Shown: positions 1-6,896, counted from the stretch's first letter. The stretch is DNA of 17,247 bases from an uncultured Clostridia bacterium (GCA_945918815.1 CAMEIU010000023.1:1-17247); one strand, 5' to 3'. Made by a program: numbers and translations. The notes: generated by a model from the letters alone, not told the origin.

Positions 1-1
1 C

Positions 2-100
2 ACCTCCACCACCAACGCCGCCATCCTCGACGAGCTCCTGACCAAATGGGAGGACCTGGGCTACACCTTCGGGACCCTGGACCAGCTGTTTGAGAATTGA
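2..100 (+). CDS. C-terminal end of a probable polysaccharide deacetylase (partial, 5' cut by window)
   Basis: Reading the frame that ends at the TGA at 98-100 gives 32 residues that finish a protein. They begin TSTTNAAILDELL and end GYTFGTLDQLFEN. The pattern of a helix such as ILDELLTKW, then 'LGYTF', then a short strand resembles the C-terminal helix and last strand of NodB-fold polysaccharide deacetylases, where 'GYxFxTLxxL' is common. The catalytic motifs would lie upstream of the window, so the family assignment rests only on this tail and is tentative. No terminator hairpin immediately follows the stop codon. Confidence 0.4.
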   Translation, partial: TSTTNAAILDELLTKWEDLGYTFGTLDQLFEN

Positions 101-122
101 CAGCGAACCACCAAATCATGCC

Positions 123-266
123 GTAGGGGCGACCCTTGCGGTGTGTTTTCAGACGAGCAACTTGCAATCGTCCGAAACAGCGGACACCTTCCTTGTCAAT
201 TGTCCATTGCTTTGGCACCAAATGGGGGCTTCCACATATCATGGAATGTACGGGGCGGACGCCCCG
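123..266. repeat. Remnant of a dispersed GTAGGGGC-type intergenic repeat
   Basis: The spacer between the partial gene and the mini-protein contains GTAGGGGC at 123-130 and CCTTCCTTGTCAATTGTCCATTG near 187-209. A small palindrome, CGGGGCG-GA-CGCCCCG, lies at 251-266. The same words (GTAGGGGC, then CCTTCCTTGTC, then CAATTG and ATTGTCCATT) recur in the same order upstream of polA (about 15387-15474). That recurrence is why I call it a repeat family and not unique spacer. No gene is seen between 101 and 289. Confidence 0.45.
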
Positions 267-289
267 ATTTCTCTCAGGAGGTAACATTT

Positions 290-454
290 ATGTGCAGTAA
301 CAATACTTCGAGTCTCTGTGTGTGCGGCAACAACTGGTGGTGGATTATCATCCTGATCGCCATTCTGCTGTGCAACAACAACGGCTTTGGCTTCGGCTGC
401 GGCTGCAACAACAACTGCTGCGACAACAACAACAATAACAACTGCTGCTGCTAA
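290..454 (+). CDS. 54-aa Cys/Asn-rich single-pass membrane mini-protein
   Basis: The start is the ATG at 290, preceded by AGGAGG at 276-281 with an 8-nt spacer. The frame stays open upstream, but nothing there looks coding. The protein has a short polar head with CVCGNN, then a hydrophobic stretch WWWIIILIAILL at about residues 16-27. The C-terminal half consists almost only of Asn, Cys and Gly and ends in CCC. A strong terminator follows directly, so it forms a monocistron. Similar tiny 'WIIILILLxC' plus Cys/Asn/Gly-tail proteins are common in clostridial genomes and are sometimes annotated as high-cysteine or YjcZ-like sporulation-associated proteins. The function is unknown. The tail suggests metal binding, disulfide cross-linking or a spore-coat role, all of which are inference. 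The ATG, SD and terminator make the gene itself credible. Confidence 0.75.
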   Translation: MCSNNTSSLCVCGNNWWWIIILIAILLCNNNGFGFGCGCNNNCCDNNNNNNCCC

Positions 455-464
455 CTACATGCAA

Positions 465-498
465 GCCCGGGGTCCCGCGCCCCGGGCCTCATTTTTTT
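465..498 (+). terminator. Intrinsic terminator after the Cys/Asn-rich gene
   Basis: GCCCGGGG at 465-472 pairs with CCCCGGGC at 480-487 (8 GC pairs) around a 7-nt loop. TCA and then a run of seven T at 492-498 follow. It starts 10 nt after the stop codon of the mini-protein. Confidence 0.85.
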
Positions 499-567
499 CG
501 GAAACCCGCAAACCCTTGGAAATCCGGGACTTTCCCAACGGTCGAGCGGCAAATCCGGGCAGATTCA

Positions 568-596
568 TTGACTTCCCGCGGCCGGATTGCTATGAT
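568..596 (+). promoter_or_regulatory. Sigma-A-type promoter for the HTH-membrane gene
   Basis: TTGACT (568-573), a 17-nt spacer, then TATGAT (591-596). Each hexamer matches the consensus at five of six positions. The expected transcript start is near 602, leaving a leader of about 40 nt before the ATG at 641. Confidence 0.7.
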
Positions 597-640
597 GCAG
601 ACAGTCTTGCAGGACCACATCAACACGGGAGCGTGGTTTT

Positions 641-2068
641 ATGGAAAACAAACAATCCTTCGGCGCGTTCATCTGCCAGCGCAGGAAGGAGCTGGGGATG
701 ACCCAGAAGGAGTTCGCGCAGAAGCTGTTCGTGACGGACTCCGCCGTCAGCAAATGGGAACGGGGCCTGGCCTATCCCGACATCACCCTGCTGCAGAGCA
801 TCTGCCAGGTGTTGGATATCAGTGAAAAGGAGCTGCTCTCCTCCAGTGAGGACACGGAGGGGCGGCGGTCGGAGCAGCTGGCCCGGAAATATCTGCGGCT
901 GGCCCGGAACTACCGGCTGATTCAATACATTCTCTACGGCCTGACGGCCCTGACCTGCTTCGTCTGCAATCTGGCTGTGCAGCACACCCTCAGCTGGTTC
1001 TGGATCGTGCTGGCGTCGGAGCTGACGGCAGCCTCTCTGACGCTTTTACCGGCCCTGACGCCGGAGGGAAAGCGGGGCCTCTGGAGCCTGGGCGGCTTCA
1101 CGGGGTCTCTGCTCCTGCTGCTGCTCATCTGCTGCCTCTACACCGGCGGAACCTGGTTCCCCACGGCGGCTCTTGGCACGCTGCTGGGCCTGAGCGTGGT
1201 GTTTCTGCCCTTCGTTCTGCGGCGGCTGCCATTGCCGGAGGCGGTGCAAAGTCAGAAATTCTCCCTCTATCTCGGCGGCGTGACGGCTCTGCTGCTTCTG
1301 CTGCTGGCCGTGGCCTGCCTGATCCAGGGCCAGGCCTGGTTCTTTGTGGCCGCGGCGTCCATTATTTTCGGCTTGGGGCTGGTCTGCGGTCCCATCGTCC
1401 TCCAGAAGCTGCCTCTCCGGCCGCCCTTCGCCGGAAGAAAGCCCCTGCTCTACCTGGGGGCGGAGACGATGCTTCTGATTCTTCTCTACGCCGTCTGCTG
1501 CCTCCACGGCGGCGGGACCTGGTTCGGAACCGCGGCCCTGTGGACGCTGTTCGGCCTTTCGGCGGTCTTCCTGCCCTTCCTGCGGCGGGAGCTTCCCCTG
1601 CCTTCGCCCTGCCGGAATCACAAGGCCCTGCTGTATTTCTCCTTTGAAAGTCTCCTCCTCCTGGGGTGCCTGGCCTTCCAGGGCTGGGAGCGGTGGTTCC
1701 CCATGCCGGGATTGCTGCTTGCCCTGGCGGGACTGGCCCTGCCCTGGGGCTGGCTGGGAGCCCTCCGTTACCTGCCCCTGGGCCGCTGGTTCCGGGCCGC
1801 CGTTGGCTTCCTCTGGACCGGCCTTTGGACCTGGCTGTTCCCCTGGGCCCTGGACCGGATCTTCCTGCTGAACGGCTGGGAAAGCAACGAGCCCTACACC
1901 CTGCGCCTCCCCTTTGATTTCACCGACTGGACCGACCCGGTCTCACTGAACGCAAACGTCATGGTCCTGGTCATTCTGTTCTTTGTGCTGCTGGGCTTCG
2001 GCTGCGTTTTCTGCGGCATTTTGCAGATGAAACAGAGGAATCGTCCCGAATTCAGCGAAAAATTATGA
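641..2068 (+). CDS. XRE-family HTH protein with a tandem-repeat polytopic membrane domain (475 aa)
   Basis: Residues 6-60 form a classic Cro/C1 helix-turn-helix, with KELGMTQKEFAQKL followed by VTDSAVSKWERG. This predicts DNA binding. The rest is very hydrophobic, with roughly 10-12 predicted membrane helices, so the regulator is probably tethered to the membrane. The membrane part is a chain of two-helix units of about 61 residues. WF recurs at 119, 172, 233, 294 and 352, and LPL recurs at 196, 257, 318 and 378. A final helix lies near 438-460, with a basic tail. XRE-plus-membrane proteins are frequent in Clostridia, but their ligands are mostly unknown. The start follows GGGAG at 627-631 and a good promoter. 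The gene ends 10 nt before the promoter of the MATE transporter, so a regulatory link to that pump is possible but only inferred. Confidence 0.85.
   Translation: MENKQSFGAFICQRRKELGMTQKEFAQKLFVTDSAVSKWERGLAYPDITLLQSICQVLDISEKELLSSSEDTEGRRSEQLARKYLRLARNYRLIQYILYGLTALTCFVCNLAVQHTLSWFWIVLASELTAASLTLLPALTPEGKRGLWSLGGFTGSLLLLLLICCLYTGGTWFPTAALGTLLGLSVVFLPFVLRRLPLPEAVQSQKFSLYLGGVTALLLLLLAVACLIQGQAWFFVAAASIIFGLGLVCGPIVLQKLPLRPPFAGRKPLLYLGAETMLLILLYAVCCLHGGGTWFGTAALWTLFGLSAVFLPFLRRELPLPSPCRNHKALLYFSFESLLLLGCLAFQGWERWFPMPGLLLALAGLALPWGWLGALRYLPLGRWFRAAVGFLWTGLWTWLFPWALDRIFLLNGWESNEPYTLRLPFDFTDWTDPVSLNANVMVLVILFFVLLGFGCVFCGILQMKQRNRPEFSEKL
1079..1801 (+). repeat. In-frame tandem repeats of ~183 bp encoding two-helix membrane units
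   Basis: Within the HTH-membrane gene, residues 147-206, 207-267 and 268-328 align as three consecutive units. Shared landmarks are a Leu-run, WF, a second helix with FGL or LGL, and [RQ][RKE]LPL. Units 1 and 3 are closest: GGTWF-x-TAAL recurs exactly 122 residues apart, followed by FGLSAVFLPF versus LGLSVVFLPF. A diverged fourth unit covers about 329-387, and a more diverged unit precedes the first at about 92-146. Confidence 0.75.
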
Positions 2069-2078
2069 AAAATCACCT

Positions 2079-2107
2079 TTGACACCAAAAACAAGAATTG
2101 ATAGAAT
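2079..2107 (+). promoter_or_regulatory. Near-consensus sigma-A promoter of the MATE gene
   Basis: TTGACA (2079-2084, perfect), a 17-nt spacer, then TAGAAT (2102-2107, five of six). The predicted transcript start is at about 2113, so the first hairpin of the leader would form right at the 5' end of the mRNA. Confidence 0.8.
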
Positions 2108-2111
2108 ATAG

Positions 2112-2230
2112 AATACAGCGTGTAGCAGACTGCGTAAATCCGGTTGTGCTTCGCGCTGTATTTTTTTACAGACGAAGTGCGTAGCCAAGGAGGCGTAAAT
2201 CCAGCTCCTTTGGTTCCGCACTATTTTTTT
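2112..2230 (+). promoter_or_regulatory. Tandem hairpin/T-run leader of the MATE gene, candidate riboswitch or attenuator
   Basis: Two related units lie head to tail. Unit A has the outer stem AATACAGCG (2112-2120) with CGCTGTATT (2154-2162). Its loop contains GCGTAAATCC (2132-2141), and seven T follow at 2161-2167. Unit B has the outer stem AGTGCG (2176-2181) with CGCACT (2217-2222). Its inner stem is CCAAGGAG (2185-2192) with CTCCTTTGG (2205-2213, one bulge), its loop holds the same GCGTAAATCC (2193-2202), and seven T follow at 2224-2230. Both units have GTAGC 5' of the loop, a 3x3 internal loop and a TTC before the closing arm. Stem sequences differ while pairing is kept. Unit B ends one base before the SD GGAGGAG (2231-2237), so it should act as a conditional terminator. 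MepA-type MATE genes in Clostridia are known to carry guanidine-IV (mepA motif) riboswitches. Whether this is one is unproven. Confidence 0.65.
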
Positions 2231-2243
2231 GGAGGAGTTTCTC

Positions 2244-3669
2244 ATGAATCAAAAATCGAACACCTTTTTGGAAACAGAGCCCATTGGGAAGCTGATGGGG
2301 AAATACGCGGTCCCCTGCGTCATCTCCCTGCTGGTGGCGGCCCTCTACAACATTGTGGACCAGATTTTCATCGCCAACGCCACCTATCTCGGCTCCTACG
2401 GCAATGCCGCCAACACCGTGGTCTTCCCTCTGACCGTGGTGACCCTGGCCATCGCAGTCATGATCGGCGACGTGCTGCGCCTTCGTCAGCATCAGTCTGG
2501 GCGCCAACAAGCAGGAGGACGCCCATAAGAGCATCGGCAGCGCGGTGGTCCTGTGCGTCGCCGGCAGCCTGGTTCTGACGGCTGCCTATCTGATTTTCCA
2601 GGAACCCATTCTGACTCTGTTTGGCGGCCGCGTCAACGAAGAGACCTTCCGCAACGCCAAAGAGTATTTCTTCTGGATCACCCTGGGCGTGCCCTTCTAC
2701 ATGTTCGGCCAGGCCATGAACCCCATCATCCGCTCCGACGGCAGCCCCAAATTCGCCATGATCTCCACCGTGGCCGGCGCCATCACCAACATCATTCTGG
2801 ATCCCATCTTCATCTATGTCTGCAAATGGGGCATGATGGGCGCGGCCGTGGCCACGGTGCTGGGCCAGATTCTCACCGCCGTGCTGTCCATCTGGTACCT
2901 GTGCCACATGAAGGCCGTCAAACTGCACCGCAGCAGCTTCGGCGTCCACGCCAGACTGGCCGGGAAATACCTGGTCCTGGGCATCACCAGCTTTCTGTCC
3001 CAGATCTCCCTGGTCATCTCCATGGCCGCGGTTCAGAATATGTGCACCAAGTACGGCGCCATGGATCCCGTCTTCGGACAGGAGGCTTATTCTCAGATTC
3101 CCCTGGCCGTGCTGGGCATCGTCATGAAGTTCTTCCAGATCGTCATCTCCATCGCCGTCGGCACCGCCGCCGGTTGTATTCCCATCGTCGGCTATAACAT
3201 CGGCGCAGGCCGGAAGGACCGGGCCAAAACCCTGTTCACCCGTCTGCTGACCGTGGAAGCCCTGGTCGGCTTCGTGGCGCTGCTGATCGTGGAGCTGCTG
3301 CCCCGGCAGCTCATCGGCATCTTCGGCGCGGCCAACGAGAGCGAATACTACACCCAGTTCGCCATCAAGTGCTTCCGGGTCTACCTGTGCATGATGCCCC
3401 TGGCCACGGTCAACAAGGGCTGCTTCATCTACCTCCAGTCCCTGGGCAAGGCCGTGGAATCCACAATCATCTCCATGGTCCGTGAGATCATTTTCGGCAC
3501 CGGCCTCCCCATTCTGCTACCCGTCTTCTTTGCCCTGGACGGCCTGCTGTACTCCTTCCCCGTGGCCGACATTCTGACCTTCGTCATCGCCGCCGTGGTC
3601 ATCGTCAAAACGTATAAAGAGCTGAGCCTGTCCCAGGAGGGGCCGGTCTTAAAGGAAATCGACCAATAA
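2244..3669 (+). pseudogene. MepA-like MATE multidrug efflux transporter, frameshifted near 2472
   Basis: The start is the ATG at 2244 after SD GGAGGAG (2231-2237). Residues 1-76 (…EPIGKLMGKYAVP, then VAALYNIVDQIFIAN) are the typical first two helices of MepA-like MATE proteins, which export cationic drugs using an ion gradient. At GGC GAC G|TGC TGC GCC the frame breaks. Two bases appear to be missing after 2472, so the expected I-G-D-G-C-C-A-F becomes GDVLRLR and hits a stop at 2528. The other frame continues from 2473 (CCAFVSISLGANKQ) through 'NPIIRSDGSPKFAM' and 'GYNIGAGRKDRAK' to the TAA at 3667. Restoring two bases would give about 475 aa, normal for the family, with no other lesion. It is therefore either a very recent pseudogene or a sequencing or assembly error. 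An independent restart at an internal codon would lack the first helices. Confidence 0.85.
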
Positions 3670-3777
3670 GCCTCTGAACAAACAGCCCTTGTGCCCATGC
3701 GGGCGGCGGATAGCCGCCTCTGCAAAGGGGTACAGGGGCTTTCTTTGGCTTCGCTTTGCTTCCGCAGAAGATTTGAT

Positions 3778-3806
3778 TTGCTTTTTCTCCTGAGAGCAGG
3801 TATGAT
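3778..3806 (+). promoter_or_regulatory. Possible promoter of the L,D-transpeptidase gene
   Basis: TTGCTT (3778-3783), a 17-nt spacer, then TATGAT (3801-3806). The -10 is good and the -35 weak. It lies 40 nt before the ATG at 3846, in the only non-coding stretch upstream of the gene. The preceding spacer (3670-3777) holds a short GGCGG/CCGCC palindrome near 3705-3718 and nothing else recognisable. Confidence 0.45.
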
Positions 3807-3845
3807 AGTTCTGTCGATTCTTGTCGTGGAGAGAGGGAAGCGCAT

Positions 3846-5264
3846 ATGCGGAAATCGCGGATTGTTTTGGTGGTTTTGATCTGCCTGATTCTATTGGAGG
3901 TTATGGGCGCGGGAGCGCTTGTACTGCACATCCTCCACGGCGCGGAGGCGGATCAGGCGGCGGTCTATGCCCAGTATACCGCCCTTTTGGACAGTGGCGG
4001 ACGAAGCGTCCTGACCGTGACGGAGGACGGCAAGACCATCGGGACCTACACCCTGGCGGACCTGGGCCTTTGGGCGGATTTCCAGACAGCGGTGGAGGGA
4101 CGGTTCAGCTGGACCGACCGCATGGAGCCGGAGGCCTTCGCAGCCCTGCCCATCCGGGAAAAGCTGGGCTGGGACCGGGAAAGCCATCCCGGCGTTTCCT
4201 CCCTGCCGGTAAATACGGCCCATTTGAACGCCGAAGCCGTGCTGCGGGACCTAAGCCAGGAAATCCGGCCCAAGGCGCAGAGCGCCTACGCCTATTTTGA
4301 CGGCACAGCCTTCCAAATCTGCCCGGAGGTCCCCGGCCGCGTTCTGAACCAGGACGCCGTTCTGGATGCGCTGAACGCCCGCGCCGCCGCCATGACCGTC
4401 TCCGCCGGCCAGCCTGCCGCCGTGACCCTGGAGCTGACGGACTTTGACTGCTACGTTCCGCCGGAGATCACGGCGAAAACCGGCGTCTTTGATTTCTCCG
4501 CCATGCTGGCGGACGCCCTCTCCCGCACCGCCGTGACCCTGAACTACCATGGCACGACGGAATCCCTCTCCAAGGAAATCCTGGCCGCCCTGGTCCGGGT
4601 GGACGCGGACGGGCAGCTGTCGGTCCAGGCCGATGCCCTGGATGATTTCCTGGCCCGCTGCGCCGAAGGCCACCGGGAGACAAACAAGCCCTTCATTCTC
4701 GACTCCTACGCCACCGGCCCCGTGACCATTGATTTTCTAACCTGCGACTATCTGGTGGACACGGAGGCCCTGGGCGAAGCCCTGACGGAGGCCCTCCTGA
4801 AGCTGGAGAACGCGGAGATTGAAGTGCCCTATGTCTGCACCGACGGCGTGGACGAAGACGGCAAGCCTTTCTCCCTGGGGGACACCTATGTGGAGGTGGA
4901 CATCGCCAAGCAGCAGATGACCTTCTACAAGGACTGCGAGCTGATCGTCCACACGGACGTGGTCACCGGCTTTCGCAACTGGCGGGAGACCCCCACGGGC
5001 TTCTACACCGTGCAGAACAAGGACACCGGCTGCTGGCTGTCCGGCCCGGATTTCAACGTCTATGTGGAATACTGGGTGGGCTTCATCGGCACCCTCTACG
5101 GCCTCCACGACGCCTCCTGGCGGGATGAATTCGGCGGCATGATCTACGCCAAAAACGGCTCCCACGGCTGCGTCAACACGCCGTCCGACGCCATGCAGCT
5201 GATTTATGAGAACATCGATCTCGGCACGCCGGTATTGATCTACGACGTGAAGCGGGACGCATAA
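3846..5264 (+). CDS. Membrane-anchored L,D-transpeptidase (YkuD domain)
   Basis: This enzyme family forms 3-3 cross-links in peptidoglycan, or attaches proteins to it, by a cysteine transpeptidation outside the membrane. Residues 5-29 form one N-terminal membrane anchor. The middle (about 35-330) resembles the paired PG-binding-type modules often found ahead of the catalytic part in clostridial enzymes. The YkuD domain covers about 346-467, starting at 'YVEVDIAKQQMTFYKD'. It holds H421 (YGLHDASW) and the catalytic signature GSHGCVN with Cys442. The length of 472 aa is usual for the anchor/PG-binding/YkuD layout. The ATG follows a modest GAGAGGGAAG (3831-3840). The gene is transcribed toward gdhA and ends just before a large inverted repeat that may stop transcription from both sides. 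Its physiological partner is unknown. Confidence 0.9.
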   Translation: MRKSRIVLVVLICLILLEVMGAGALVLHILHGAEADQAAVYAQYTALLDSGGRSVLTVTEDGKTIGTYTLADLGLWADFQTAVEGRFSWTDRMEPEAFAALPIREKLGWDRESHPGVSSLPVNTAHLNAEAVLRDLSQEIRPKAQSAYAYFDGTAFQICPEVPGRVLNQDAVLDALNARAAAMTVSAGQPAAVTLELTDFDCYVPPEITAKTGVFDFSAMLADALSRTAVTLNYHGTTESLSKEILAALVRVDADGQLSVQADALDDFLARCAEGHRETNKPFILDSYATGPVTIDFLTCDYLVDTEALGEALTEALLKLENAEIEVPYVCTDGVDEDGKPFSLGDTYVEVDIAKQQMTFYKDCELIVHTDVVTGFRNWRETPTGFYTVQNKDTGCWLSGPDFNVYVEYWVGFIGTLYGLHDASWRDEFGGMIYAKNGSHGCVNTPSDAMQLIYENIDLGTPVLIYDVKRDA

Positions 5265-5294
5265 GGCACAACATAAAACGAAAAATATGCAAGC

Positions 5295-5440
5295 AACGCA
5301 TGTCATTGCGAGCCAGTGCACACATTGGCGTGGCAATCCGTTTCCCCTGGCAGAAGCCGATCTCACGAAAACGCTCTGAAATCTGCAACTTTTGGGGTAC
5401 GGATTGCCACGTCGCTGCGCTCCTCGCAATGACATGCGTT
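5295..5440. repeat. 146-bp palindromic element (MITE- or RPT-like) between convergent genes
   Basis: The terminal inverted repeats are 18 bp and perfect: AACGCATGTCATTGCGAG at 5295-5312 and its reverse complement at 5423-5440. An inner perfect 12-bp pair, CGTGGCAATCCG (5329-5340) and CGGATTGCCACG (5400-5411), is nested inside, with CCCC/GGGG just within it. 'TGTCATTGCGAGCC…TGGCAATCC' is a well-known wording of dispersed palindromic repeats in Firmicutes. There is no transposase gene and no clear target duplication. As RNA it would fold into one long hairpin and may separate the convergent transcripts of the L,D-transpeptidase gene and gdhA. Confidence 0.8.
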
Positions 5441-5475
5441 TTACAAGACGCTTGTTCAATTACATCTCATTTTGA

Positions 5476-6822
5476 TCAGAAAATTCCCTCCGCCAGCATG
5501 GCGTTGGAGACCTTGATGAAGCCGGCCACGTTGGCGCCGACCACCAGGTTGCCCTCCCGGCCGCAGGCCTTGGAGGCGTCATAGGCGTTGTGGAAGATGT
5601 TCACCATGATGCCCTTCAGCTTCCGGTCCACTTCCTCGAAGGTCCAGCCAAGCCGCTGGGAGTTCTGACTCATTTCCAGACCGCTGGTGGCCACGCCGCC
5701 GGCATTGGCCGCCTTGGCCGGGGCGAACAGGACGCCGTGGGACAGGAGCAATTCGACGGCCTCCGGGGTGCTGGGCATGTTGGCGCCTTCGGCCACAGCC
5801 AGGACACCGTTCTCAATCAACGCCTTGGCGCTGTCCGCGTCCAGCTCGTTCTGGGTGGCGCAGGGCAGAGCGATGTCGCAGGGAATCTTCCACACGTCGC
5901 TGCGGTTGGAGCCGAACTGTGCCCCGGGGACCCGGTCGCAGTATGCCCGGATGCGGGCCCGCTCCACCTCTTTGAGCTGCTTGATTGCAGCCAGATCGAT
6001 GCCCTTGGGATCGTAGATATACCCCTGGGAGTCGGACATGGCGACCACCTTGGCCCCCAGCTGCATGGCCTTCTGGGCCGCGTAAATGGCCACGTTGCCG
6101 GAACCGGAAATGACCACCACCTTGCCCGCCAGGGTCTCGCCCTTCATGCAGCGGAGCATCTCGTCCACGAAGTACAAAAGGCCGTAGCCCGTGGCTTCGG
6201 TCCGGCCCAGGCTGCCGCCGAAGGCCAGCCCCTTGCCGGTGAGGACGCCGGTAAAGTTGTTTTTCAGGAATTTATACTGGCCGAAGAGATAGCCGATCTC
6301 CCGGCCGCCCACGCCGATGTCTCCGGCGGGTACGTCCACATCCGCGCCGATGTAGCGGTGCAGCTCCGTCATAAAGGACTGGCAGAAGCGCATGACCTCG
6401 CCGTCGGACTTGCCCTTGGGGTCAAAGTCGGAGCCGCCCTTGCCGCCGCCCAGGGGCAGGCCGGTCAGGCTGTTTTTGAAAATCTGCTCGAAGCCCAGAA
6501 ATTTGATGACCGAGGGGGTCACCGTGGGATGGAACCGAAGGCCGCCCTTATAGGGGCCGATGGCGGAGTTGAACTGGCAGCGGTAGCCCCGGTTCACCTG
6601 GACCTTGCCCTGGTCATCGATCCAGGCCACGCGGAAGCTGACCATGCGGTCCGGCTCCACCAGACGCTCCATGATGCCGTTCTCCTCCAGCTCCGGGTGC
6701 CTCTCCACATAGGGCTGCAGAGAATCGAAGACCTCATAGACCGCCTGCAGGAACTCCCGGTCGGTCTTGTTGCGGGTCTCCGTCTGTTCGTAAACGCGTT
6801 TCAGATAGGGATTTGTCAGCAT
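5476..6822 (-). CDS. gdhA: NADP-type glutamate dehydrogenase
   Basis: The enzyme interconverts 2-oxoglutarate plus ammonium with glutamate in the cytosol, using NAD(P)H. At 448 aa it has the usual length of the hexameric bacterial GdhA class. Landmarks are GPYKGGLRFHP at 89-99, the active-site lysine K128 in LGGGKGGSDFDPKG, D168 in PAGDIGVGGREIG, and the nucleotide-binding SGSGNVAIYAAQKA around 239-252. The frame is open back to 6960, but the start chosen is the ATG at 6822 (MLTNPYLKRVYEQ). It has GGAGA 7 nt upstream, matches the family N-terminus, and lies downstream of a perfect promoter that would be inside the longer reading. The gene is monocistronic, convergent with the L,D-transpeptidase gene, and runs in the same direction as the fatty-acid operon behind it. 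Confidence 0.96.
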   Translation of the reverse strand: MLTNPYLKRVYEQTETRNKTDREFLQAVYEVFDSLQPYVERHPELEENGIMERLVEPDRMVSFRVAWIDDQGKVQVNRGYRCQFNSAIGPYKGGLRFHPTVTPSVIKFLGFEQIFKNSLTGLPLGGGKGGSDFDPKGKSDGEVMRFCQSFMTELHRYIGADVDVPAGDIGVGGREIGYLFGQYKFLKNNFTGVLTGKGLAFGGSLGRTEATGYGLLYFVDEMLRCMKGETLAGKVVVISGSGNVAIYAAQKAMQLGAKVVAMSDSQGYIYDPKGIDLAAIKQLKEVERARIRAYCDRVPGAQFGSNRSDVWKIPCDIALPCATQNELDADSAKALIENGVLAVAEGANMPSTPEAVELLLSHGVLFAPAKAANAGGVATSGLEMSQNSQRLGWTFEEVDRKLKGIMVNIFHNAYDASKACGREGNLVVGANVAGFIKVSNAMLAEGIF

Positions 6823-6867
6823 AGGTTGTCTCCAATCGTCCGGTTCTTTTTTTGAGTGGTGCATTAA

Positions 6868-6896
6868 ATTATAGTATTTTCCGGCGACTCTGTCAA
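6868..6896 (-). promoter_or_regulatory. Perfect-consensus sigma-A promoter of gdhA
   Basis: On the minus strand TTGACA (6896-6891) and TATAAT (6873-6868) are separated by exactly 17 nt. Both hexamers are perfect. Transcription should start near 6861, giving a leader of about 38 nt before the ATG at 6822. Confidence 0.9.

Noticed and set aside
251..266. CGGGGCG/CGCCCCG palindrome as a terminator of the first partial gene
   Set aside because: It lies 150 nt beyond that stop codon with only ATTTC after it and close to the next SD; it fits the repeat remnant better.
1079..1801. The ~183-bp periodicity as a CRISPR-like or satellite array
   Set aside because: The period is in frame, conserved at protein level and diverged at DNA level, so it is a coding repeat.
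2112..2230. mini-ykkC (guanidine-II) riboswitch
   Set aside because: That class has two short hairpins with ACGR loops; the loops here read GCGTAAATCC and the stems are longer.
2229..2243. TTG start upstream of the MATE ATG
   Set aside because: It lies in the T-run and overlaps the SD GGAGGAG; the ATG at 2244 is correctly spaced.
2553..3197. Long His/Arg-rich open frame inside the MATE gene
   Set aside because: It is a shadow of the transporter frame in GC-rich DNA, with biased low-complexity composition and no SD.
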